Of a stretch of 33,281 bases of DNA, positions 22,616 through 29,957 are shown in pieces (position 1 is the stretch's first letter; every line of letters begins with the position of its first letter). The stretch is from assembly GCF_021245725.1 (NCBI RefSeq), contig NZ_JAJGSX010000066.1:1-33281 (forward strand), given 5' to 3'. The notes beneath the pieces were generated by a model. It saw only the letters and a program-made list of their open reading frames with translations, was not told where the DNA came from and did no database searches. This DNA is from Pseudonocardia sp. TRM90224. GTDB taxonomy: Bacteria; Actinomycetota; Actinomycetes; Mycobacteriales; Pseudonocardiaceae. Both the position numbers and the translations under genes were made by a program.

Positions 22616-23283
22616 CGGGCCACCCCGGTGCAGACGACCGCGTCGACGAACAGGTGCGGGGTCACGATCTCCTCCGGGTCCAGCGCGCCGACCGGCACCA
22701 CCTCGTCCACCTCCGCGATCACGACGTCGGCCGCGGTGGCCATGTCCGGGTTGAAGTTGCGCGCGGTCTTCGAGTAGACGAGGTTGCCCAGCTCGTCGGC
22801 GGTCCGGGCCCTGATCAGCGCGACGTCGGCGTGCAGCGCCTCGTGGAAGAGGTGCGGCTCGCCGCCGATCACCCGCTCCTCGCGGCCCTGCGCGAGCGCG
22901 GTGCCCCACCCGGTGCGCGTGTAGAAGCCGCCGATGCCGGCGCCGCCGGCGCGGATCGCCTCGGCGAGCGTCCCCTGCGGAAGCAGCTCCACCTCCAGCC
23001 GGCCCGCCTCGTAGGCCGCGACGACGTCGGGGTTGCTGGTGAAGTACGAGCCGACGGCCTTGCGCACGCGCCCGTCCAGCAGCAGCCGGCCCAGGCCGCG
23101 GCCGGGCTCGCCGAGGTTGTTGCTGATCACGGTCAGGTCGCGGGCGCCGGGGTGCACGAGCAGGCCCTCGATCAGCGCGAGCGGCGCACCGACCAGGCCG
23201 AACCCGCCCACCATCAGCGTCGCGCCCGGCCGGACGGCCGCCAGCGCCGCCGCGATGCTCGTCGTCGGGGACACGAGGGTCAT
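22612..23283 (-). CDS. scoA: 3-oxoacid CoA-transferase subunit A
   Basis: This 223-residue class I CoA-transferase alpha subunit has the glycine-rich TLMVGGFGLVGAPLALIEGL near its N-terminus (CoA-binding), the SNNLGEPGRGLGRLL segment and GIGGFYTRTGWGT. It pairs with scoB to form the active enzyme for ketone-body or 3-oxoadipate activation. The ATG at 23283 has no obvious ribosome site, so the transcript may be leaderless. It is divergent from the LysR gene with 81 bp between the starts. It could serve the aromatic cluster at 25.9-31 kb, which lies beyond the LysR gene, but no direct evidence links them. Confidence 0.9.
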   Translation of the reverse strand: MTLVSPTTSIAAALAAVRPGATLMVGGFGLVGAPLALIEGLLVHPGARDLTVISNNLGEPGRGLGRLLLDGRVRKAVGSYFTSNPDVVAAYEAGRLEVELLPQGTLAEAIRAGGAGIGGFYTRTGWGTALAQGREERVIGGEPHLFHEALHADVALIRARTADELGNLVYSKTARNFNPDMATAADVVIAEVDEVVPVGALDPEEIVTPHLFVDAVVCTGVAR

Positions 23284-23364
23284 GCACGAAAGCACAGCAA
23301 GCCGGCAGCGATACGTCCAACATCTGTTCTGTCGTTTCCCAGACGATGTGGATATAACTGCGGC
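23284..23364. promoter_or_regulatory. Divergent scoA/LysR promoter region
   Basis: A TATAAC -10 (23353-23358) lies 6 bases before the LysR GTG, which predicts a leaderless LysR mRNA. ACATC (23320-23324) and GATGT (23345-23349) form a spaced inverted repeat, a possible LysR binding site. No clear -35 box was identified. Confidence 0.5.
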
Positions 23365-24240
23365 GTGCACTGCCGCCGGCTCACCTACTTCGTCGCTGTC
23401 GCGGAGGAGCTGTCCTTCACCAGCGCCGCCGAACGCCTGCACATGGCGCAGCCACCACTCTCCCAGCAGATCGCCCTGCTGGAGAAGGAGCTCGGCACGG
23501 CGCTCTTCGACCGCTCCCGCCGCTCGGTCCGGCTCACCCCGGCCGGCGCGGCGCTGCTCCCCGAGGCCCGCCGCCTGCTCGCCGAACTCGACGAGACGGC
23601 CGGCATGATCCGCCGGGTCGGCGACGGGAGCGTCGGCCAGCTCTCGATCGGTTTCGTCCCTTCGGCGATCAACGGGCCGCTGCCCGAGCTGCTGCGCCGG
23701 TTCCGCGCCGGCCGTCCCGACGTCGAGCTCGTCCTGCGCGAGATGGCGCCCGACCCGCTCGTGGCGGCCGTCGAGCGGGGCCGGCTCGACCTCGGGATCC
23801 TCTACCTGCCGGTCTCCGCGAGCGGGCTCACCCAGCAGGTCCTCGGCGAGGAGGAGCTGGTGCTGGCGCTCCCCGCCGACCATCCGGCCACCGCGAGCAG
23901 CGAGATCGACCTCGCGGACCTGGCCGACGAGCCGTTCATCATGCCCGAGCGGCACGACGTGCCCGGCCTGCACGCCGCCGTCGCCAGGGCCTTCACCGAG
24001 GCGGGCGTCGCCCCGCGGATCGCGTTGCGCGGCGTCTGGCTCGTGCAGACCGTGCTCGGCCTGGTCGCTGCCGGGATCGGGCCCGCGGTCGTGCCGTCAT
24101 CGGTGGCCACCGCGAACCGCGACGGCGTCGTGCTGCGCCCGATCCGCGGCCGGCACCGGGTCGACCTCGCCGCGGTCTGGCTCCCCGACCGCGCCTCGGC
24201 CCCGCTGGCAGCGTTCGTCGCCGAGCTGCGCACCCCGTGA
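23365..24240 (+). CDS. LysR-family transcriptional regulator
   Basis: This 291-residue LysR protein has the N-terminal HTH (LTYFVAVAEELSFTSAAERLHMAQPPLSQQIALLEKELGTALF condensed to residues 6-49) and a periplasmic-binding-like effector domain from about residue 90 (VGQLSIGFVPSAINGPLPELL). The effector domain resembles CatR/BenM-type regulators of aromatic catabolism. The start is GTG at 23365, probably leaderless. It is divergent from scoAB, the classic position for its target genes. It ends exactly where the convergent amidohydrolase gene ends, with no spacing. Confidence 0.9.
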   Translation: MHCRRLTYFVAVAEELSFTSAAERLHMAQPPLSQQIALLEKELGTALFDRSRRSVRLTPAGAALLPEARRLLAELDETAGMIRRVGDGSVGQLSIGFVPSAINGPLPELLRRFRAGRPDVELVLREMAPDPLVAAVERGRLDLGILYLPVSASGLTQQVLGEEELVLALPADHPATASSEIDLADLADEPFIMPERHDVPGLHAAVARAFTEAGVAPRIALRGVWLVQTVLGLVAAGIGPAVVPSSVATANRDGVVLRPIRGRHRVDLAAVWLPDRASAPLAAFVAELRTP

Positions 24241-25674
24241 TCAGACGGCGTGCGTGCTGCCGCTGCGGTAGTCGGTGTAGGTGTAAGGGTTGTCGAGCAG
24301 CTCGGTGTCGGGCACATCCGGGTTCATCCCCCGCTGCCACTGCTCCTCGCCCAGCGTCGAGCGCAGGTGCTCGACGGTCCGGTCGATCGCGGCGCGCGCG
24401 GCGTCGAGGTCGATCCCGACCAGCCGGTGGTCGCGCTTGACGATCCGCCCGTTCACCAGCACCGCCTCCACGTCGGCCCGCTGCGCCTGGAACGCCACGT
24501 GACCGTGCGGGTTGAGCAGCGGGAACATCGCGGGTGAGTGCTCGTTGCGGATCAGCACGACGTCGGCCTTCTGCCCGACCTCGATGCTGCCCAGGTCGTC
24601 GCGGCCGAGCGCTCGCGCGCCGCCGCGGGTGGCCCACTCGACGACCTGCTCGGCGCGCAGCGCGGAGTGCGTGACGGTCTCGCCTTTCGCGTGCGCCTCC
24701 ATGTGAACGCGGGAGCGGTCGGCGCCCAGCGTGCTGCGCATCGCCGAGAACAGGTCGCCGCTCCACCACACGGTGGTGTCCATCGACAGCGACACCGGGA
24801 TGCCGTGCGCGCGCAGCGCCCAGGTGGGCGGGTAGCCCTGGCCCGCGCTCTGCTCGCTCTCCGTCGATACCGAAACCGAGCCGCCTGTCGCGGCGATGCG
24901 GTGGTACGAGTCGGCCGAGAGCGACGCCGCGTGCACGTAGACGTTCTGGGGGCTCATGAACCCGCCGTCGTGCATCAGCCGGATGCCGTCGTTGTTGGTG
25001 GCGCCCCAGACCCCGGCATGGGTCGTGACCGCGACGCCGAGATCCCGCGCCACTTCGAACGCCGGCTGCTCGGGGAAGGTGGGGTCGCCGGTGACGTCGA
25101 AGGCGAGCTGGAACCCGAGCATGTCCCAGCTGCCGCCGCCCGGGGTGCGCCGGGCGACGAAGTCGCGGAACTCGGGGGTGCCTGTCCAGCTCGCCGGGGC
25201 GTCCTGGATGTTCCCGTAGGCCAGCACGAACCGGCCGGGCACGCTCTCCAGCGCGTCGACCGCCGCGTCGGCGTGCTGGGTCGTCCGCAGGCCGTGCGAC
25301 CAGTCGACGACGGTCGTCACGCCGGCGTCGAGCGCCTCGATCGCGCCGAGCAGGTTGCCTGCGTGCACGTCCTCGGGGCGGAAGTGCTTGCCCGATTCGA
25401 GGTAGTACCAGACGAAGTACTGGGTGAGCGTCCAGTCGGCGCCGTAGCCGCGCATCGCGGTCTGCCACATGTGCCGATGGGTGTCGATCATGCCGGGCAG
25501 CACGATGCCGTCGGACGCGTCGATCTCGTCCGTGCCGTCGGGCACGGTCAGGCCGACCCCGACGTCGGCGATCCGGTCGTCGACGACGAGCACGTCGTGG
25601 CCGGGGAGCACGCTGTGCCGTGCGTCGACGGTGATCACGGTGCCGCCGCGCAGCACCACGGGACGTCCGCTCAT
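24241..25674 (-). CDS. Amidohydrolase-superfamily (chlorohydrolase/deaminase-like) enzyme
   Basis: This 477-residue metal-dependent hydrolase has HxH in DTHRHMWQ (H66, H68), a third ligand in TTHAGVWG (H219), H248 in YVHAASLS and the catalytic/zinc Asp in LSMDTT (D299). A C-terminal KADVVLIR strand is typical of cyclic imidate/chlorohydrolase members (AtzA/TrzN, MTA/SAH deaminase). The Glu that usually follows H219 in the deaminase group (HxxE) is absent, so an aminopurine deaminase role is doubtful. The ATG at 25674 has GAGGAG 5-6 bases upstream. It is divergent from the IclR gene, and a CGGAC-N4-GTCCG palindrome lies 16 bases upstream of its start, so it is probably part of that regulon. 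Confidence 0.85.
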   Translation of the reverse strand: MSGRPVVLRGGTVITVDARHSVLPGHDVLVVDDRIADVGVGLTVPDGTDEIDASDGIVLPGMIDTHRHMWQTAMRGYGADWTLTQYFVWYYLESGKHFRPEDVHAGNLLGAIEALDAGVTTVVDWSHGLRTTQHADAAVDALESVPGRFVLAYGNIQDAPASWTGTPEFRDFVARRTPGGGSWDMLGFQLAFDVTGDPTFPEQPAFEVARDLGVAVTTHAGVWGATNNDGIRLMHDGGFMSPQNVYVHAASLSADSYHRIAATGGSVSVSTESEQSAGQGYPPTWALRAHGIPVSLSMDTTVWWSGDLFSAMRSTLGADRSRVHMEAHAKGETVTHSALRAEQVVEWATRGGARALGRDDLGSIEVGQKADVVLIRNEHSPAMFPLLNPHGHVAFQAQRADVEAVLVNGRIVKRDHRLVGIDLDAARAAIDRTVEHLRSTLGEEQWQRGMNPDVPDTELLDNPYTYTDYRSGSTHAV

Positions 25675-25690
25675 GAGCGCTCCTCGATTA

Positions 25691-25704
25691 CGGACGATCG
25701 TCCG
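25691..25704. promoter_or_regulatory. Candidate IclR operator, copy 1 (CGGAC-N4-GTCCG)
   Basis: A perfect 14-bp palindrome, CGGACGATCGTCCG, lies just upstream of the amidohydrolase start in the divergent gap. The same CGGAC-N4-GTCCG pattern recurs before the ring-cleavage operon, which supports a shared regulator. Confidence 0.6.
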
Positions 25705-25801
25705 CCTGACGGTTCATCGCAGGACGCGGACACTGTCGAACACCCCGGACCCGGTGTCAATCCGCCATTTCGCACAACCGACACGCACGCCCCTTCACAG
25801 C

Positions 25802-25816
25802 GTCCGCCACGCGGAC
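25802..25816. promoter_or_regulatory. Related palindrome upstream of the IclR gene
   Basis: GTCCGC-CAC-GCGGAC, six-base arms around a 3-base spacer, lies 42 bases before the IclR start. The half-sites are those of CGGAC-N4-GTCCG in the opposite arrangement, consistent with autoregulation. A TAGGCT -10-like box follows at 25824-25829. Confidence 0.45.
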
Positions 25817-25858
25817 AGCGGGCTAGGCTGCGCACGCAGACCAGTTCGAGGAGACGAC

Positions 25859-26665
25859 ATGCCACGCGACGGGACCGGCCCGGACTTCATCGAGGCGCTG
25901 GCCCGCGGCCTGGAGGTCATCACAGCGTTCCACCAGGACCGACCCACGATGACACTGGCCGAGGTCGCAAGCGCCACCGGCCTCGCCCGGCCGACCGCGC
26001 GGCGGATCCTGCTGACGCTGCGGGAGCTCGGCTACGTCCGCGAGGCCGAGCGCGGCTACGCGCTCACACCGCGCGTGCTGGAGCTCGGTGTCGCGTACGT
26101 CCGGTCGATGGGGCTGTGGGACGTCGCCCGCCCGCACCTGGAACACCTGGTCCGCAAGACCAACGAATCGTGCTCCATCGCCCAGCTCGACGGCTCCGAC
26201 ATCGTCTACGTCGCGCGCGTCGCCGTGCCGAAGATCGTCTCGCTGGCCGTGCAGATCGGAACCCGGTTCCCGGCGCTGCAGACGTCGCTGGGCAAGGTGC
26301 AGCTCGCCGCGCTCGCCCGGGACGAGCTGGAACGGGTGTTGGCCCAGCCCACCCGCTCCGGCCTGACCCCCCGCTGGCAACCCGACGCCGCGGAGCGCGA
26401 CGCAGCCCTGCGCGACGTCCGGGCCCGCGGTTGGGCGCTGACCGACGAGCAGCTGGCCCTCGGCATCCGGTCGATCGCCGCGCCGCTGCGCGACGGTTCG
26501 GGCCGGGTGATCGCGGGCGTCAACGTCAACTGCCACGCCGCCGAGACCTCCGTCGAGCGCCTCCTGGACCACCACCTCCCGCTCCTCTTGCAGACCGCGG
26601 GCGAGATCAGCGCCGACTTCGCGCAGCTCGAAACCGTCCCGCACGTCACGGTGTCGGCTTCGTAG
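25859..26665 (+). CDS. IclR-family transcriptional regulator
   Basis: This 268-residue IclR protein has an N-terminal winged helix (about residues 10-75; TLAEVASATGLARPTARRILLTLRELGYV condensed to 31-59) and a GAF-like effector domain. Family features include YVARVAVPKIVSLAVQIGTRFPA and, near the end, GIRSIAAPLRDGSGRVIAGVNVN. It is close in design to PcaR/PobR regulators of protocatechuate and hydroxybenzoate catabolism. The ATG at 25859 has GAGGAG about 6 bases upstream. It lies between the amidohydrolase and the ring-cleavage operon and probably controls both through the CGGAC-N4-GTCCG sites; the effector is likely a pathway aromatic or intermediate. Confidence 0.9.
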   Translation: MPRDGTGPDFIEALARGLEVITAFHQDRPTMTLAEVASATGLARPTARRILLTLRELGYVREAERGYALTPRVLELGVAYVRSMGLWDVARPHLEHLVRKTNESCSIAQLDGSDIVYVARVAVPKIVSLAVQIGTRFPALQTSLGKVQLAALARDELERVLAQPTRSGLTPRWQPDAAERDAALRDVRARGWALTDEQLALGIRSIAAPLRDGSGRVIAGVNVNCHAAETSVERLLDHHLPLLLQTAGEISADFAQLETVPHVTVSAS

Positions 26666-26717
26666 GAGCCCCTGGGGCGCTTGACGGCGTCCTCACCACC
26701 CACCACCATCGGAACTG

Positions 26718-26731
26718 CGGACACTCGTCCG
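26718..26731. promoter_or_regulatory. Candidate IclR operator, copy 2 (CGGAC-N4-GTCCG)
   Basis: CGGACACTCGTCCG, with the same arms and spacing as the copy at 25691-25704, lies 26 bases before the start of the CoA-transferase, the first gene of the ring-cleavage operon. It is a plausible regulator site for that operon. Confidence 0.6.
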
Positions 26732-26756
26732 GCAAGCGGTCACGAGATGGGGTCGG

Positions 26757-27929
26757 ATGGCGGACGCCAACAAATCGGGAGGCGGGCCGCTGGCCGGGCT
26801 GCTCGTCGCGGACTTCTCCCGCGTCCTCGCCGGCCCCTACGCGACGATGCTGCTCGCGGACATGGGCGCGGAGGTCGTCAAGGTCGAAGGGCCGGGCGGC
26901 GACGAGACCCGCACCTGGATGCCGCCGACGAGGGGCGAGGTCTCGACGTACTACCTGGGCGTCAACCGCGGCAAGCGGTCGATCGCGCTCGACCTGCGCG
27001 ACGCGGCCGACGCCGCCGTCGGCCGCGAGCTGGCCCGCCGGGCCGACGTGCTGATCGAGAACTTCAAGCCGGGCGGGCTGGCCCGGTTCGGGCTCGACTA
27101 CGAGTCGGTGCACACGGCGAACCCCGGCGCGGTGTACGCGTCGATCACCGGGTTCGGGCAGGGCGCCGGATCGCACGTGCCCGGCTACGACCTGATGGTG
27201 CAGGCGATCTCCGGCCTCATGAGCCTGACCGGTGCCCCCGACGGGCCGCCGTACCGGGCCGGGATCTCGGTGTTCGACGTGATGGCCGGCAACCACGCGG
27301 TGATCGGGATCCTGGCCGCTCTGCGCCACCGCGATGCCACCGGGGAGGGCCAGCACGTCGAGGTCAACCTGCTCTCCTCCGCCCTGACCGGGCTGGTCAA
27401 CCACAGCTCCGCGTACGTCGCCGCCGACGTCGTGCCATACCGGATGGGCAACGCACACCCGAGCGTGTTCCCGTACGAGCCGCTGCCGACCGCCGACAAC
27501 GACCTGATCATCGCCGCGGCGAACGACGGGCAGTTCCGAAAGCTGTGCGACGTCCTGGAACTCCCCGAGATCCCGCAGGACCCTCGCTTCGCCCACAACG
27601 TCGACCGCACGAGGAACCGCGAGGAGCTGCGCCCGATCCTGGAGGCGCGCCTCGCGACCCGCGGGGCCGTCGAGTGGTTCGAGGCGCTCAGCGCGGTCGG
27701 CGTGCCGTGCGGACCGATCAACACCATCGACGGCGGGTTCGCCATGGCGCAGCGTTTTGGTCTCGACCCCGTCGTCGAGGTCGGCGAAGGCGAGCGGGCC
27801 GTGCCCACCACCCGCCACCCGATCCGCTTCTCCGCCACCCCGGCGACCTACCGCCTGCCGCCGCCCGAGCTCGACGAGCACGGCGCCGAGCTGCGGAAAT
27901 GGCTGACCGAGGCGGACGACCGTGGCTGA
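26757..27929 (+). CDS. Class III CoA-transferase, first gene of the ring-cleavage operon
   Basis: This is a 390-residue CaiB/BaiF-type CoA-transferase. The catalytic Asp is D174 (ISVFDVMAG), with GAEVVKVEGPGGDETR (38-53) and NRGKRSIALDL (70-80) as conserved segments. It should move CoA onto a dicarboxylic or tricarboxylic acid. The start ATG (26757) follows a candidate IclR operator. The GTG of the citryl-CoA-lyase-like gene begins 8 bases before its end, so the two products are probably made together and act in sequence: CoA activation, then C-C cleavage. It is not closely similar by eye to the other class III transferase at 8.5-9.7 kb. Confidence 0.88.
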   Translation: MADANKSGGGPLAGLLVADFSRVLAGPYATMLLADMGAEVVKVEGPGGDETRTWMPPTRGEVSTYYLGVNRGKRSIALDLRDAADAAVGRELARRADVLIENFKPGGLARFGLDYESVHTANPGAVYASITGFGQGAGSHVPGYDLMVQAISGLMSLTGAPDGPPYRAGISVFDVMAGNHAVIGILAALRHRDATGEGQHVEVNLLSSALTGLVNHSSAYVAADVVPYRMGNAHPSVFPYEPLPTADNDLIIAAANDGQFRKLCDVLELPEIPQDPRFAHNVDRTRNREELRPILEARLATRGAVEWFEALSAVGVPCGPINTIDGGFAMAQRFGLDPVVEVGEGERAVPTTRHPIRFSATPATYRLPPPELDEHGAELRKWLTEADDRG

Positions 27930-28737
27930 GCGCGAGTACCGGACGGCCCTGGGCGCCTCGACCCCGGAGCGGATCACGCTGCTCGGCCACGACCTCGCCG
28001 ATGACGTGATGGGCTCGGTCGGGTTCGGCGAGCTGGCGTTCTGGCTGGCCACCCAGCGTCGCCCCACCCCGGGTGAGACGCGGGTGTTCGAGGCCGTGCT
28101 CGCGGCGCTCGCCGATCACGGGTTCACGCCCACCGCGATCGTCACACGGCTGACGTACCTGTCGGCCCCCGACTCGGTGCAGGGCGCGCTGGCGGCCGGT
28201 CTGCTCGGCGGCGGCTCACGTTTCCTCGGGGTGACCGAGGACTGCGGCCGGTTCCTGCACGACGTCCTGACCTCGGTCGACGGCGAGCTGCCCACCGACG
28301 AGGCCGGCTGGGACGCCATCGCGCTGGCCACCGTGCGGGAGCAGCGCGCGGCGAAGAGGTTCGTCCCCGGCCTCGGGCACCACGTGCACAAGCAGGGCGA
28401 CCCGCGCACCCCGCGGCTGTTCGAGATCGCCACCGAGGAGCGGCTGTTCGGCCCACACCTCGCGCTGTTCGCCGCGATCGGGCGGGTACACCCGCAGGTG
28501 CTCGGGCGGACGTTGCCGCTCAACGGGGCGGGCGTCTGCGGAGCCGCACTCGCCGACCTGGGCCTGCCGTTGGAGCTGCTGCGCGGGTTCGCCCTGCTCG
28601 CCCGCACGGCCGGGCTGATCGGTCAGCTCGCCGAGGAGCTGCGCCACCCCGTCGCCAACGACATCTTCCTCTCGGTCGACCTCAACAACCGCTCGGTCGA
28701 CCCTGATCCCTACGAGCCGGGAGCTCCGCATGGCTGA
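27922..28737 (+). CDS. Citryl-CoA lyase-like protein (citrate synthase fold)
   Basis: This 271-residue protein matches the C-terminal citrate-synthase-like module of ATP-citrate lyase: SAPDSVQGALAAGLLGGGSRF (about 81-101), GLGHHVHKQGDPR (150-162, with the catalytic-region His), and PLNGAGVCGAALADLGLP. In citrate synthase the first motif has a His where this has Gln (VQGALA), as in citryl-CoA lyases. Such proteins split citryl-CoA-like thioesters into an oxoacid and acyl-CoA. Citryl-CoA itself is unlikely as the substrate here: the gene lies between a CoA-transferase and an extradiol dioxygenase, so a ring-cleavage-derived hydroxy-tricarboxyl-CoA is inferred. It starts at GTG 27922 and overlaps the next gene by 8 bases. 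Confidence 0.82.
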   Translation: MAEREYRTALGASTPERITLLGHDLADDVMGSVGFGELAFWLATQRRPTPGETRVFEAVLAALADHGFTPTAIVTRLTYLSAPDSVQGALAAGLLGGGSRFLGVTEDCGRFLHDVLTSVDGELPTDEAGWDAIALATVREQRAAKRFVPGLGHHVHKQGDPRTPRLFEIATEERLFGPHLALFAAIGRVHPQVLGRTLPLNGAGVCGAALADLGLPLELLRGFALLARTAGLIGQLAEELRHPVANDIFLSVDLNNRSVDPDPYEPGAPHG

Positions 28738-29593
28738 GCTGGTCGCGGTGATCGCCTCCACCCACCATCCCTTCTACCATCGCGCGAGCACCTCCTCGGG
28801 CGAGGATCGGCCGCCCTTCGCCGACGAGTGGGTGCGCAAGGTCGAGGCGTTCCGCGAGACGTTGACCCTCGCCCGTCCCGACGTGCTCGTCATGGTGGGT
28901 TCCGACCACTTCCACCAGCTGTGGTTGGACAACATGCCGCAGTTCCTGGTCGGCAAGGCGCCCGCGTACGACGGCAACTGGTACAACGAGGAGCGCGAGT
29001 TCGGTCTCCCCCGGATGCACCTCGCGGGCCACGAGGAGCTCTCGGCGCACGTGCTGCGGCAGGGCCTCGACTCCGGGTTCGACCTGGCGTTCTCCAACGA
29101 GCTGCGGATCGACCACTCGATCACCTGCCCGATCATCACGCTTCGGCCGCAGGCCGACCTGCCGATCGTGCCGATCTACACGAACATCTTCGCGCCGCCA
29201 CTCCCACAGCCGAAGCGGTTCGTGCAGCTCGGCCGCACCATCCGGGAGATCGTCGAGGGCTGGCCGTCCGACCAGCGGGTGGCGGTGATCGGCACCGGGC
29301 ACCTCTCACTGGAGCTGGGCGGGCCGCGCCAGTTCGGGCCGCACGGCCCCGACCCGCAGTTCGACCAGAAGGCCGTCGGTTGGATCGCGGGCGGCGACAT
29401 CGAGGAGTGCCTCGCCGAGGTGAGCCTCGAGAGCCTGCACCTGCCGGGCAACGCCACCCACGGCTTCATGGACTTCATGCTGATGATGGGCGTCGCGGGC
29501 GAGGGGCAGCGGGCCGACTACGTCGACACGTTCGACCTGTTCCACACGATGGAGGCGTACTTCACCTGGTACCCGAAGGGGGCGCCGTCGTGA
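28730..29593 (+). CDS. Class III extradiol ring-cleavage dioxygenase, LigB-type catalytic subunit
   Basis: This 287-residue LigB-superfamily protein has Fe(II)-ligand candidates H12/H13 in STHHPFYH and H60/H62 in GSDHFHQLW. The acid-base histidine is in IGTGHLSLELGGP (H191) and another conserved His is in RIDHSITCP (H129). The third iron ligand, a Glu in LigB, is not obvious: the aligned stretch reads THGFMDFML, leaving D248 or E275 as candidates. LigB proteins cleave catecholic rings such as protocatechuate, gallate or aminophenols at the meta position with O2. The ATG at 28730 has GGGAG about 7 bases upstream. It is followed directly by the LigA-type subunit. Confidence 0.86.
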   Translation: MAELVAVIASTHHPFYHRASTSSGEDRPPFADEWVRKVEAFRETLTLARPDVLVMVGSDHFHQLWLDNMPQFLVGKAPAYDGNWYNEEREFGLPRMHLAGHEELSAHVLRQGLDSGFDLAFSNELRIDHSITCPIITLRPQADLPIVPIYTNIFAPPLPQPKRFVQLGRTIREIVEGWPSDQRVAVIGTGHLSLELGGPRQFGPHGPDPQFDQKAVGWIAGGDIEECLAEVSLESLHLPGNATHGFMDFMLMMGVAGEGQRADYVDTFDLFHTMEAYFTWYPKGAPS

Positions 29594-29949
29594 GCAAGTA
29601 CCTCGTCGACAAGTTCCTGTTCACCGTCGACCGCGACCCGGAGCTCGTCGAGCGCTATCGCGACGACCCCGCGGGCACGGTCGCCTGGTGGGAGGCCGAG
29701 GAGGCGAACCGCATCCTCAACTGCGTCGCCGCGGAGCGCTCGACCTGGCTCGCCTTCGACGACGCCGAACGGGCCGCGCTCGCCGGGCACGACTACCCCG
29801 CGCTGTTCGCGATGGGCGCGCACCCGTTCCTCACGTTGACGCTGTTCATCGCCATGTTCGAGCGCGACCACGAAGGCCTGGACTTCCAGCTGGAGTACGC
29901 CCGGCGCCTCTCGCACATGCAGCTGCCCTACCCCGACATCGCGACCTGA
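29590..29949 (+). CDS. LigA-type small subunit of extradiol dioxygenase
   Basis: This 119-residue all-helical protein has the LigA signature: YLVDKFLFTVDRDPELVERYRDD condensed to residues 4-26, then LAGHDYPALFAMGAHPFLTL, in which the AHPFL/AHPYL loop covers the active site in the LigAB structure. In protocatechuate 4,5-dioxygenase this alpha subunit lies upstream of LigB; here the order is reversed (B then A). The GTG at 29590 overlaps the LigB stop (GTGA), which gives coupled 1:1 synthesis. No enzyme activity of its own is expected. The symbol is omitted because ligA also means DNA ligase. Confidence 0.88.
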   Translation: MSKYLVDKFLFTVDRDPELVERYRDDPAGTVAWWEAEEANRILNCVAAERSTWLAFDDAERAALAGHDYPALFAMGAHPFLTLTLFIAMFERDHEGLDFQLEYARRLSHMQLPYPDIAT

Positions 29950-29957
29950 GGAGCACC

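Noticed and set aside
22612..23283. Assignment of scoAB as pcaIJ of the 3-oxoadipate pathway
   Set aside because: Motifs do not separate 3-oxoadipate from acetoacetate transferases, and no pca genes are in the window.
24538..27054. 838-codon plus-strand open frame across the amidohydrolase, IclR and CoA-transferase region
   Set aside because: Overlaps three recognisable genes in other frames and has no domain of its own.
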